Shown here in pieces: positions 12,348-24,720 of a stretch of 64,000 nt of DNA. The first letter of the stretch is position 1. Each line of letters opens with the position of its first letter. Origin of the DNA: Ipomoea triloba (lineage: Eukaryota; Streptophyta; Magnoliopsida; Solanales; Convolvulaceae). The notes beneath the pieces are model-generated. The model did not search any database, was not told the DNA's origin, and saw nothing but the letters and a program-made list of their open reading frames with translations. The stretch covers positions 4,791,549 to 4,855,548 of the forward strand of contig NC_044924.1 in assembly GCF_003576645.1 (NCBI RefSeq). The letters are read 5' to 3'. Position numbers and translations under genes: made by a program.

Positions 12348-12779
12348 ATAATGTAAGCTGTGTTTCTAAGTCAAAATACAAACAATTGTACTAAATTTAA
12401 AAAGGTTTTAATTATGTACTTTTAGTATTAGAATCGACTATAGTATTTGAAAGGAACTTGTAAATACAAAACATGGTAATCAATTACGTATATGTTAACA
12501 TTGTGTGTTCGCAGTATACAAATTATAAATTTGTAAAAGGTAAATTGTGAATATTTAATATGTAAATTGTGTAAAGGTTCACGTTACAAAGTGGACCCGA
12601 GGTGGATTCAGGTCCACATAATAATTTGCCACGAAATGGGTTTTAACAAAATATGTAAAAATGGGCCTCGAGCTTTGCATACGGCCCATGACGAGAACCA
12701 GAAATCATGGAAGCCTTTGGGAAGAAAAACTATAAATCCAATACCAAATGGGATTAGGAAAGAGGAAAGAGGAAAAGGA

Positions 12780-13004
12780 CCCAGATTTGAACCCGAATCC
12801 GAATCCAAAAAAAAATCCGTTTCATTTGTGAGGGAATAAAATTGCTCCGACCCTCTCACCTCATCTCATCTAACTCCAAAAAACGCTTATCTCCCGTCCC
12901 AGCTCAATCGCCTCCCTCTTACACCTTCCGACCACGGCGGCGATCGGCTAATTCCTATATTCGCCTCTTCAATTTGAAGAAATCTGAACTATTAATTGAA
13001 TTTG
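12780..13004 (+). other. TOP1 noncoding first exon (5' UTR)
   Basis: The sequence turns relatively GC- and CT-rich from about 12840, including TCCCGTCCCAGCTCAATCG, and ends at a donor (TTTG followed by GTAAGAG) at 13005. The next acceptor (TGTAG) lies at 13983, nine bases before the TOP1 ATG. This gives a 5' UTR intron of about 980 bases. The transcription start is not defined. Confidence 0.6.
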
Positions 13005-13992
13005 GTAAGAGATTCACACTTACAGTTGTGTATGCATATATATATCTATTCGTGTATGTATATACCGGCGTGTTGCGTGTATGGATGCATATATGTGTAG
13101 TTCACAGATAAAATCAGAAAGACAGATGTTGTATGAGCGCGGTATTGCTTGAAAAATGCACGTTTTCACCGCTCATACTGGAAAAAAGCGCTGCTCTATG
13201 ATGTCTTTTTAGCACATTTGAGTTAATGGAGTAGATTATGTGGAGTATGAACCCTAGATTGAAAGTTAGCTTCATTTCCAAACAAGTATAAATGCCTTCT
13301 TTCATGGGTAATTTTGTTGGTTAAAGTTTCATCATTATTCAACTAATTTCTGAGCTAAACATTGTTTCAAGTTATCTAGCTTTGAGCTATTTTTATTAAT
13401 CTTGAAAATTGAAAGATGGGTTTTGCTCAGATTTCAGTGCTATCATAGTTTACCTCATTAAACCCTAAAAGTGATAGGTTACATAGTGTTTTTTTTAACT
13501 ATCCAACCATTGGTTGAGTGCAATGTCTAACTGGTACAGTATCCATTTTTCCAGACTTGAATATGTATTATCCATCTTATTAATGAACTTACTTTACGGG
13601 TCCAGTCTTCTAAAAGCAAAAACCTCTAAAACATAATGGAAGACTCATACAAAGCATGCAAAACATTTCAAAATTAAAAAGCCAAAATAAATATGAAAGA
13701 AGCTACACATTTACAACTGATTCCTTGGCGTTTCTTTCTATGAAGTATACATAAAGCAACTAATGCAACTCTAAATAATGAAGAGCTATTAGTCTCAAGG
13801 GATCCAATTTCTTTTTCCAAAAGACTGGAAGAATGGAGAACTTATATGCTACAAGAATTGCTGTTTGTTCTTACTCTTTGATTTCAAATTTCTGTCATTT
13901 GCATATTTTCTTGACTTGTGCATTTTTGCATATGTTGTTCTAGTTGCATCCCTTGTGTGATTAAATGACCTTTGCAAATGTAGGTGAAGTTT

Positions 13993-16900
13993 ATGACAGC
14001 TTCTGTGCAACCTAATTTCACAGACATGGATGATGATGATGAGATGCCCTTACGTTTCAAGCGTCCTAACATGGCATCAAAGTCGAATGTATCAAACTCT
14101 GAGCCAAATACATCATCATCTCAAAAGCATGATGGACAGGTAGGGAGGCAGATCTCCAATGCCAATTCTCTTAATGGTCAAAATTCTACTGTTCAAAAGG
14201 ACAAAACAGTCCCCTCCTCCAAGGCATCGCCAGTGAAATCACCATTGGTTAGCCCAAGAGTGTCACCTCCAACAAGCAAGACATCACCAGCAAATACTGT
14301 TGCTAAAAACTCAAAACCGTTAGCTTCTCCAGCTAATCGGTCAACTAATTTAAACCAATGCAGATCAAACACGGTTGTTAAGGAGGAGAAGCCATCTGTT
14401 TCAGATCCAAATGACGAATCAGACTCTGAAGATGATAAGCCATTGAGTAATAGGGTAGGATTGTCAAAAAGCAGTTCCAATCATTGTAACAAAGTGCCTG
14501 GTGCTTCAACATCGGGTCCAAAGGTTGTAAAGGATGAAGATTCAGATGACGAAATGCCCCTGTCAACAAGAATAAAAATGAAATCCAATCCAGGGGCTCC
14601 TACCATGAAGTCGCCTGACACCAATAAGAATAATAAACCTGTACTGCCTAAACGTGAGCAAAATGGTTCTGCATCTTCTACAGTGCCGAGTAAGAGATCT
14701 CCAGTTGAGATCAAATCTGCTGGTCAGAGCTCGGTTAAAAAGCCCAGGCTTTCTGATACTTCTGTTTCTGCCAAGTCTAAGCAACCATTGGTAAAAGCAG
14801 AAAAGAATGAAGACGATGATGAAGATAACATTCCTATATCACAAAGAATTAAGAAGTCATCTACTCCGGTTAATAAGTCATCATCTACAAAAAAAGCAAC
14901 TGCAGTTGTTTCTTCCTCACGTAAAATAATGAAAAAGAAAATAGTGAAGAAAAACTCTAAATACTCTCAGTCATCAAAGGTACCCCCCAGCTCTGGTGAA
15001 GCACAAAAATGGACTACTTTGGTTCACAATGGTGTAATTTTTCCCCCACCATACAAGCCTCACGGAGTTAAGATGCTATATAAGGGACAACCAGTTGATC
15101 TCACACCAGAGCAAGAGGAGGTTGCTTCTCTCTCTCTATCTCTGAATTTATTGGGTACACACAAGTATGTAATATTAAATGGTCTAACATTTTTGTTGCA
15201 GGTTGCAACAATGTATGCAGTGATGCTAGATACAGAGTACATGGACAAACCTAAATTCAAAGAGAACTTCATGAATGACTGGAAGAAACTACTTGGAAGA
15301 AATCATGTAATTCAGAGTTTGGAGCACTGTGATTTCAGCCCTATATATGACTGGCATCTGAAAGAGAAAGAAAAGAAGAAGCAAATGAGTTCAGAAGTAA
15401 GTTGACAGTTGTTGAAATTTGAAAATTTACGGAATGTGGCTAGGTTTTGTTTAAAATAACTAATTGGTGATTTAATATGTGCACTGTCTCATTAAATAAA
15501 TAATATGTGAATTATTGGTGAACTTGTCATTAAACACTTGTCTTAGGTCACATGTATCTTAATCTTTGTTTATTACTTCTGACCTATAGTCTCATCCAAA
15601 ATTTCATTATTGTGACATAAACTTATGGAGTCTAAGAGATGCCTTCCATTTGCAGGAGAAGAAGGCTTTAAAAGAAGAGAAACTGAAGCAAGAAGAGAAG
15701 TATATGTGGGCCATTCTTGATGGTGTAAAAGAGAAGGTTCTCATCTGTCTTTTCTACTGTTTGCTTTTGGGTTTCCTTTTTCCTCCTTTTCTCATCTTTA
15801 TTTATTAATCTTTTGTTCTTGTGTTTTTTTTTTTTGGGGCGNNNNNNNNNNNNNNNNNNNNNNNNNNNNNNNNNNNNNNNNNNNNNNNNNNNNNNNNNNN
15901 NNNNNNNNNNNNNNNNNNNNNNNNNNNNNNNNNNNNGGGGGGGAGGGGGGGGGGGTTGGGACTAATTAAGGGTTTGAGAATATTTCTTTTTTCTCCCCAT
16001 ATTGTTTGTTGACTCTGGTAAAGATTAGAATGATATTGTCATAACTCATAAGTACTAGATTATGGATGTTATAAATAATACTCTTACAAATTCATGAGAT
16101 TAGCTGGTTAGTTAGTTGTAACTTTTTTTTTTTTTGGCATATTACAATGACACATTCCTTCCTGTGGCTGACTATGGGATGACACATTTTGTGGTTTGCA
16201 GGTGGGGAACTTCAGGGTTGAACCACCTGGATTGTTCAGAGGCCGTGGAGAACATCCAAAGGTTTGCTTTTATGGAATTGAATAGTCTGATATCTTTTGG
16301 TTGTATCTGGATGTTTCTGAATTTTACACTTAGCCACCTAAGTAAGTTGCTCTAAGTATTGACTTTTTACAGATGGGAAAGCTTAAAAAACGCATCCGTC
16401 CAAGTGATATTACAATAAATATAGGAAAAGATGCTCCAATCCCAGAATGCCCCATCCCTGGTGAAAGGTTCTTTTCCTTATTTTTTTCAGAAACATTTAT
16501 CTCTAGAAGTGTGTAAATGATACTTTCTTACAAACTAATGGGTAAATATATTTGGTGTGAGGTACCTCTAAACTTCTAAGTTGAAAAATATATTGCAGCT
16601 GGAAGGAAATAAGGCATGACAACACCGTGACATGGTTAGCATTCTGGAATGACCCTATTAATCCAAAAGAATTCAAATATGTTTTCCTGGCTGCTAGCAG
16701 CACCTTGAAAGGGCAGAGTGACAAGGAGAAGTATGAGAAAGCAAGGCTTTTAAAGGTACTTGATAAGTTGATATAAAATCTCATGATCAACTTTTGGTGG
16801 ATATTATTTTATTTTTGATAGTTAACTCTCAGTGTATTCTGTTTCCATTGTGATCAGAAGCACTGTGGTTATGATTGATAATATAACTGCTTCTTGGATG

Positions 16901-19438
16901 TAGGAGCACATAGATCGCATCAGAGCTGCTTATACTAAAGATTTTAATAGTAAAGATCCTGTTAAGCGACAAGTAGCAGTTGCTACCTATCTTATTGATA
17001 AACTAGCTCTCAGGGCAGGCAATGAAAAGGTACGAGGAATTCACATGATCTTTCTCCTGCTGCTGATTTTGTTCTCTTTTTTAAACTATTTTTTTTAAAC
17101 AAAAAAAAAAAAAACCATATTTTTGTATGGTCTGTAAACTTGCAAGATGAATTTATCAGTCTATAAATTTTAAGTATAATAGAAAGCACACATGGAACAA
17201 ACTATTTTAGCAGACTAGCAGCAAACCTACCAGAACATTACACATCCAAGGTTCCATTCAGTGGACTTAACCATCTATATGATTTGTAGAGATGCATATA
17301 ATTCAAATTGTATGTAGTTGATATTTATGTCTCTTTTTTCCCTTAACATAAAGCTTCTTCTATTTTCTAGCCAGATGGTGAGGGTCTGTAGACTTATTCC
17401 CATTTTTTGGTGTGTTTCAGGATGATGATGAAGCTGAAACAGTTGGTTGCTGCACTTTGAAAGTAGAGAATGTGGAGCCAGTGCCTCCAGATACTCTGAA
17501 GGTACTTTGCTTTCTATGTTCTGTATGACCATGTCACTCTTCTTATGGAAATTCAACTTCGCATGTAAAACTAATTGATGAAGAAAAAGATAATTCTTTG
17601 GCTAGTCTTCTGCCAAGTAATTGCAATGTGAAGAACTGAAGTTTTCTTCCACTCCCTACAGTTTGATTTCCTTGGTAAAGATTCTATCAGATATCAGAAT
17701 GATGTTCGGGTCTTGGAGCCTGTTTTCAAAGCAATTCAACAGTTTCGAAAAGGTTAGTAACTATCGTTTTATATTAGTATGTAATATGTGATCATTTGTA
17801 AGTGAATTCCATTAGATATTTAGTGCATTACAAATCATTTTCAGGGAAGAAGGACGGTGATGATCTTTTTGACATGCTTGATACTAGTAAGCTGAATGCT
17901 CATTTAAAAGAACTCATGCCTGGCCTTACAGCAAAAGTTTTCCGTACATATAATGCCTCTATCACATTGCAATCAGAGGTAAGGTGCTCTTGTAGTTACC
18001 TTCATTTCATAGTCTTGTATCAGTTGTATGGACTCTTGTGAGCAGTGTTCAAAGGGAAAGGAAGAAGAGCATTTCTGTTTTAGGGGGAAGGGAACTTTCT
18101 GACAACTGGAAATTTTGACAACCATAGAAGTCTCTTTTTTTTTTTTGTTTTGTTTTTTTTTTTTTTAAATAAAAAAATATGAAAGCAGCACAACTGCACT
18201 ACAATAACTGTAATGGAGTTGCATACTATTTGAAGTTTTGAACTTTAGCATTGTAAATCTTATGGCTTTTAGTCTGAAAGAGGATGTCTTATCAATTAGT
18301 TGTCAACCATACTTCGACACTAGAATGCTGAAAGAACCAACCAGAGTTGATTTTTTCCCCTATTTAATTTGTACTCTTGATTCAGTTGGGTAGGTTCACA
18401 GATGGTGGAGATGTTGCAGAGAAAGTCGATGTATATCAAAAGGCAAACAAGCAGGTAAAAACAATCCAAAGCCACATCTCAGGTATATTGCATTTGGTAT
18501 TTTGGATGAAAGAACTTCAATAATTAGCATGTTGTGCTGTAGGTGGCAGTGATTTGCAATCATCAACGCAGTGTTTCTAAGACGCACGGTGTACAAATTT
18601 CTCGCTTGAATGAGAAGATAGAAGAGTTAAAGGTAAATTTTATTCATCTTTATCTTATGTGCTGCATCGATGGAAGGTTAATTAGTTTTGTTGGAAAGGA
18701 AAGCATAAGTAGGAAGGACCAGGTTTATTTTTATTTTTTGGATTACTGTGGCTGGTTAGGGACTAGGGAGGAAGGAAAAGAAAAGAACACGAAAGAATAA
18801 TATTTTATATTTATGTTTTATTCTTTCCAATAGGCTCCAGGTTTATGATCATGTTTCACCATTGCCTGCTCATATTTATATTTTCTTGTTTGGTTCTCTC
18901 TCTACTTTCAGGGTGTTTTAGAGGAACTGAAGATTGATTTGGCCCGGTCAAAGAAAGGAAAGCCTCCACTGAAGTCTGCTGATGGGAAGACAAAGAGGAA
19001 TTTGGCACCTGAAGCGTAAGACCTTCTTGCAATTAATAATCTATGTTTTCTTGAAAAACCTTGACATAGTTTGTGATGGATGGATCTGTGCAAATCCTAT
19101 ACAGATTGCAGAAAAAGATTGATGAAACAAATAAAAAGATTAAGAAGATGGAGAACCAAATACAGGTAAAAGAGGATTTGAAAACAGTGGCATTAGGCAC
19201 ATCCAAGATTAACTACCTTGATCCAAGGATCACGGTTGCATGGTGCAAACGCAATGAGGTTCCCATTGAAAAGGTCAACACTCCTTTTTAACAATGATCA
19301 GGCCTTAATTAGCACCATTTATTTATCCTGGATCAACAAAGTTAGTGACTGGCTGTTTCTTCAATGCAGATGTTCAACAGGTCCCTCCTGGCAAAGTTTG
19401 CGTGGGCCATGGATGTCGAACCGGATTTCACTTTCTAA
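13993..19438 (+). CDS. TOP1: DNA topoisomerase I (type IB), 882 aa
   Basis: The nuclear enzyme relaxes supercoils by transient single-strand cleavage through a 3'-phosphotyrosine. Coding exons: 13993-15120, 15202-15396, 15656-15736, 16202-16261, 16373-16467, 16599-16755, 16904-17029, 17421-17501, 17662-17752, 17845-17978, 18386-18454, 18543-18632, 18912-19015, 19105-19273, 19370-19438; total 2,649 nt, all phases consistent. The N-terminal ~330 residues are charged and Ser/Lys-rich with repeated acidic motifs ([30 protein letters not shown]), as in plant homologues. The core follows from about residue 335. Catalytic landmarks are RAGNEK, FRTYNAS, CNHQR and the active-site Tyr in [10 protein letters not shown] (about residue 841). 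The C-terminus [12 protein letters not shown] is typical. The start is the first ATG after the 5' UTR intron. A run of Ns lies in intron 4 (15842-15936) and does not touch coding sequence. Confidence 0.97.
15121..15201 (+). other. In-frame, stop-free 81-nt intron of TOP1
   Basis: The intron is bounded by GAG|GTTGCT and TTGCAG|GTTGCA. Its length is 81 nt (27 codons) with no stop in the reading frame. If kept in the mRNA it would add 27 residues (starting [12 protein letters not shown]) between TPEQEE and VATMYAVML in the conserved core. Family knowledge says the spliced form is the normal protein. The donor GTTGCT is weak, which could allow retention. Confidence 0.75.
15842..15936. other. Assembly gap (95 N) flanked by G runs
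   Basis: The gap is preceded by a T run and GGGGCG and followed by long G runs. It lies within intron 4 of TOP1. The flanking homopolymers look like low-quality sequence rather than genome. Confidence 0.9.
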
Positions 19439-19545
19439 AGTTTTCTCAATTCTGGTAGAGTATAGGACAACCACTCTCACCCAATACTGTCCAGGGAAGA
19501 GGGGAAGAAAGGGAAAAAGGAAAGAAATGGTTGACTGTCTTCTGA

Positions 19546-20540
19546 CAATTTGTTTATTTATTCACATAATCCCCATGGACACTGATGTTGTATTCAAAGA
19601 AGCCTGTTTAATGTATTCATGGGGTGAGTTGCCCCATATTTCGTTGAAGTTCCAATCTACGAAGTTTGTCGATTTTTTTTTTCCTGAATGAACTTTAGTT
19701 GTGGAGGATCTGTGTTCCCAAAGTTTTGCCTGAGGCATTATGTAGATTTTTATTTTTTTATTTCACGAGAGTTGTTCAACTTATGGAGTATATTTCTTCT
19801 ACTCCTGAACTTTGATCTCTGAATTCTGGCTTAATCCAAAGGTAAACTGCCGTAATTTGTTTAACCAAGGGATAAATTTTGAAATTTTTAATGTGAATGC
19901 CATTTCATAGGAAATATATGTATGGTGTTGATAACATTATATGATATGATATTATGAATTATGATGTTCGGCGTGCACCCATTCTAATTGTATATTTGTA
20001 TGTAATAATTTGTTTAAATTCTGCCATTAAAAAAAAAGGTGTCAATTGTATGTAATAAGTTTAAATTCTTGTCATAAAAATTTTGCCGAAAAATACCTAT
20101 GACCAACTTTTTCTTTAGTAATACGGAGTATATATTTTATAATTGAGCTCTAATATTTGAAAAGGTTTATATATTTTAGATTCTCTTTAAAAACAAATTT
20201 TAAATGTTTAATTGGATACAATAATAATAATGTTAGCATGTTAATATTCTAGTAAAATTGCTTAATATTGTAATTTATTAAGCATATAAGCAAAGTTTGA
20301 TTACGATTTCAATCTATTTTAATTTGAAAGGGAAACAAAAAAAAAGGCACTCCGCTATTTAAAAGTATTATACAAAACTGATATTTTATTTTATATATTC
20401 AACTTTTAAAAGATCAATTATAGTATGTTTGTGAGATTTCATTGACTTACGAAATAAATGTGTTAAATAATTAATACTCCGTATAATAATAAGCCAAACT
20501 TAAATACATGTGATAATAGGAAGTGCAATCCCATTAATAT
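19546..20540 (+). repeat. Copy B (source copy) of the segment found in the Helitron
   Basis: This stretch begins 108 bases after the TOP1 stop, so it covers the TOP1 3' UTR and the spacer up to about 176 bases before the CAP-H stop. It is continuous with both genes. That position makes it the likely original and 10571-11566 the derived copy. Confidence 0.9.
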
Positions 20541-20715
20541 CATTACATTGGGAAAAATCTATACATAATACAATCTAAACATTTGAGTAGCACTACAACA
20601 AAGACGATCTGCGCCATTTGTGAACCCAAAAAAAAAAAACAGCAGAAGTTTGTCAGGTGGCAATTTACGTCAGCTAAACAACACAGTAAAAGCAGACTCG
20701 GGAGTCACAAAAGTT

Positions 20716-23700
20716 TTAGATAGCAGCATCTTGGACACTACTGTTGTGAGCTGCAATTTTTATTCTGAGATCATCCAAGTTAACAGAGCCCTGGATGCAC
20801 AGTCCATGCTCATTGGCCAAATGCAACAAGCATATAAAGCACAAATGTGGTGATATATCATCATGAGATCCTGTGGCTCTGCAGTCATCTGGAAATGTTG
20901 CCAAGACTTGTTTGAAAGATACACTCTCGTCCTGCAGCTTTACATGTGATTGCAATTATGCTTTAGAGACTGACTGACTGACTAAAAGACCCAACATGAT
21001 ATATAATAAGAATGCTAAGTTGATCAGGCATGAAACGTGAGGTAGCCAAAGGGTAGCTGGAATCGGGAGCATTTTATAGGAATTGATGCAATGTCATAAG
21101 ATCTTTTAACTAGTTCAGACAAGGCTGAAGGTCCTCTAACCTCTAGATCAGTATTTTAAATTCTGCATCATAGAAGTGTACATATGTGTTTTGGCCAAGA
21201 TTGAGGGGTGTAGTAGGCTAGTTGATTTTTTTTTATTGGTCAGACCACGATGTGTCCTGAGTAGGTTCTATCTATAGGAGGCACCTTTAAGCCGGACCAT
21301 ACTCAACACAAAGTTCTTCAGTTATCTTTAAACAATGGCTATCTAATTGAAGTAGTTATGGGTTTACCTGGACTGATGTTTGATTTAATCCTTGTATTTG
21401 GTCCCAAAGTGTTTCCTTGAGCACCTGAACATCAACTTGTTTCGATGTTTTGTCATAATGAATGTCAATCTTGTTTACCTGCATTTTTGTAAAGGAAGCA
21501 AAATGTAAGCATTCACCAATCCCAAGACAAAATAAAGATAGTAAATTCATATACTCCATACAATTTTATCATATTCACATAAGTCCAATGTTTTCCTCAT
21601 TTCCCATAGAAATGATTTCTTTACATTAATTTCAACTCCCAAGAGATGCAACCAACATACTTATTAACAGATAGAAATAAATAAGAATGCAAAATCTGCA
21701 ATTTTACATGACCAGAACAATACAAGTTGGATATGATTCAAGAGACAAACACCAACCTGGCGAGGTTGAGAGACAAGTGTGCTCGGGTCCTCGACATCAC
21801 TACAAACACTACCATCATCAAACGTCCCATCAAACCCACAATCATCATCCCAGGATGGCATTGCTCCACAATCATCTCTCAGTTGACTCGCTTCCTCTGA
21901 CCAGAAAGTCAGGTTCATCAGTTATCAAGCCACACAAAAAACTATTTCAAGAAATTAAATACAAGACATTACACAAAGAATTTGACCTCACCAGTTCTTT
22001 TCCTTGATCTCCTCCCTAGGCACTATTAAAAAAAAGGGGAACACAAATCATCAAATGATGCATCATGTATTTAAAATATGAACAAGTTATTAATTCTAAG
22101 TTACATACCATTATGTTAGGTAACAGAAATAGCTTAACAAGATCCTCTGGTTGATAATGGCAATCTTCTGGAAGTAATCTATTTGAAGGTGCTCTGTTCA
22201 CCGGCAGAAGTAGAGACTTGGGATTTTTTGGAGGATCAAAGATATGCGACAGATCTGTATCCAATGCTTTTGTGAAATCAATGTCACACTCTGCTTTTTT
22301 GCTCTTTGTTTTCTTGTTCTTTGGTGGTGATCCCTCTTCCTTGGCAGGTACATCTGGAACTGCAAATAAACCCCATATTAACACAAAATTGCAGCTTCCT
22401 ATTTAATGCATACTTTTTCTTGTTCATTTTTTTTCCTGATCCATAAGTTAGATACTCAATATATTTGCAACGCTTGTCAAAGCTTACCTTTTACCTTTCG
22501 ATACTTCCAATGATCTGGACCAGCCCACAAATTCTGTTTTGAAGAAAATCCCAAGCTTAAAAACAAGTAATCATCAACTTGGTCAGGTTTGTCATCCATC
22601 TCAGCATCACGATAGTTGAGAGGTTCACCATCCTGCAAAATAGAATGCAATGTAAACTGAATTTTATGTTGCTCTTCAGAGGGTATTTGTACAGAAATAG
22701 AAGTTTCTTGTGTGGCAACCAAATTTCTTTGATTCACCTCCTGTTGTCCAGGTTCACTTTGATCAACTTCATAAGTTGCTTGATCTGCAACACTTGTTTC
22801 ATCATCATTGTCCATAGCCCAGGCTCCATAATTGTCATACACATCATTATCCGCCTCTGGAGCATGGTCAATAGTATCAAAATCTTGTTCTGTTGAATTT
22901 TGTGCAGAAACATACGTTTCAGATAGTCTGCAAGCATCTTCATCAAATTGATGAATTATATGTCTAATACTGGGCGATATTTCATCCTTCTTGGGCATAT
23001 TTAATACCATTTCATCGATGCAATCTGTATATGCAAATGAGGGAAAAGTTAAAACTATAAGATTGATATTTGATCAAAAGAAAACAGTTCACTCCAGCAT
23101 TCCACAAAAATGATAATTTCAGAACCCTCCTTTGCTACATACCTTTAGCAAAAGATAAATCAATAACTTCTGATCCTTCAGATTGAACTGCAGTTGGTGT
23201 ACATTTCCCAGGTACTTCCAATGAATCAAAAAGGACCCGACAGAAACCATAGACCCCTAAGTTATTCAATAGGAGACCCTTGGCACCACCTTCATCAAAC
23301 TGAGCAGATGTCTGATGATAAAGAGGATCTACAACAAAGGCAACTAGAGAACAAACAAATTTATTTATTATAAATGGAAAGGATAATTGTAACATAAAGT
23401 GAGGCAGTACCTAATATAAGAATATGGGAATGCACTCACCATCAAATTTCTTCACATTAAGAGCTTCAAATGATGACTCCAGTGTTGATAGGGGTGATAA
23501 CTGCATTTATGCACTTGTAGAACTTAAGAAATGACAACCCAATCTGTGTATATTAGAAGAGGGTGAAAAGTATAAACCTTTCTTGATTGTTCTTTCTTTG
23601 GATTGTCTCCTGACTGTTCATTATCAATATTGGCATCCTCCACAACAGGATCTGTGCATACAAAGCAAATATTGACAGTGTCAAGTAACTTGCACATACA

Positions 23701-24720
23701 TAACTTATTGAATGTACACACTCCCATTAACTAAAAAATAAGATTATTTGTAATGAATCCCTCCACTCAATACCTCACTATGAATTCTCCTACCCAATTA
23801 TTTTTTTACATTCCCCATTTGGTGTACAAATAAAATACTTGTTACTCCATATGAAATGAAATGCGCAAGGGAAATATGATACCTTGTTCATTTTCCTGCC
23901 CAACCCGATTAATACCTCCAAGGACTTTGTATGCCTCAGAATGAACCGAATCCACCCTCATGGAGTAAATCTTAACTCCAGCTTCAAGAGTACAACTTGC
24001 CTACATTTCAAAAAATCATGAACAGCATTGAAATAGCATACAGGCCAAAGCAACCCTGATGATATTTTTTCTACGACCTTCTAACAATAAATTTTTTCAT
24101 CTTTTCTAGGATTTTCATCACCTAACTAAGTAACTAGCTAAAAAAATCTGCAAATTTTAGTCTAAGATATTAGGTAAAAAGGCATATGACTCTAAGGATT
24201 CATTGAAGTGAAACAACAAATCAACTCTTTTTGCTATTTTAGCATTTCCAGTACAAGAGTAGTCATATAAATCCAAACACACCTTTTGAAAGTTAGTCTC
24301 GGCATCATTCTCTTCTTCTGCTTTAATAATATCGCGAAGATGGTCTATCAGACCCAGCTCCCAAGTATTCTTTTGATTAATTTTCTGCATCCAAAATAAA
24401 TTCAAATATTCAAAACAAAGTTTGCAGAGAGGCGACAAAATATTATAAAAAAAAAAAAAAATTGTAGAGAAAGAAAGACAGACATTTTCGCTGGCAAGTT
24501 TGATGCAATTTTGGAAGAGTTCGAAGATTTGCTTCTTGTCGAGACATGAACTGGCAGCCGGGGGAGGAGCAGCGACGACTGGCTTGCGGCGGATGGCGGC
24601 TGCCCGAGCTGCGCGTGCCTGAGCGCGTTCGATGTTGTCGTCATTGGAGCCGAGGAAAAACGGGCTGGTTGGAGAGAACGGGGCTCTCAGCTTGGGGTTA
24701 GGGCTTAGGGTTTCCGCCAT
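20716..24720 (-). CDS. CAPH: Condensin complex subunit CAP-H (kleisin, Barren), 690 aa
   Basis: CAP-H is the kleisin that bridges the SMC2/SMC4 heads of condensin I and recruits the HEAT subunits, needed for mitotic chromosome compaction. Twelve coding exons, listed from the start codon: 24484-24720, 24283-24384, 23883-24000, 23578-23651, 23440-23500, 23143-23343, 22488-23024, 22109-22353, 21992-22022, 21757-21896, 21368-21478, 20716-20931; total 2,073 nt, phases consistent. Family blocks are visible in order: TSPFFLGSNDD, ELFQNCIKLASENKINQKN, ASCTLEAGVKIYSMRVDSVH, LSPLSTLESSFEALNVKKFD, VDPLYHQTSAQFDEGGAKG, WAGPDHWKYRK, IDFTKALD, PPKNPKSLLLP, LPEDCHYQPEDLVKLFLLPN, DVEDPSTLVSQPRQ, YDKTSKQVDVQVLKETLW, and a winged-helix-like C-terminus (ISPHLCFICLLHLANEHGL). 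Length fits plant CAP-H. It is convergent with TOP1. Splice ends near 22022 were chosen by phase and family fit. Confidence 0.95.

Noticed and set aside
14193..14784. Several minus-strand frames over TOP1 exon 2
   Set aside because: They are shadows of the Ser/Lys/Asp-rich TOP1 N-terminus.
19218..19691. 157-codon frame over the end of TOP1
   Set aside because: It reads through the last intron and 3' UTR in a frame other than TOP1. The true last exon (19370-19438) explains the conserved signal.
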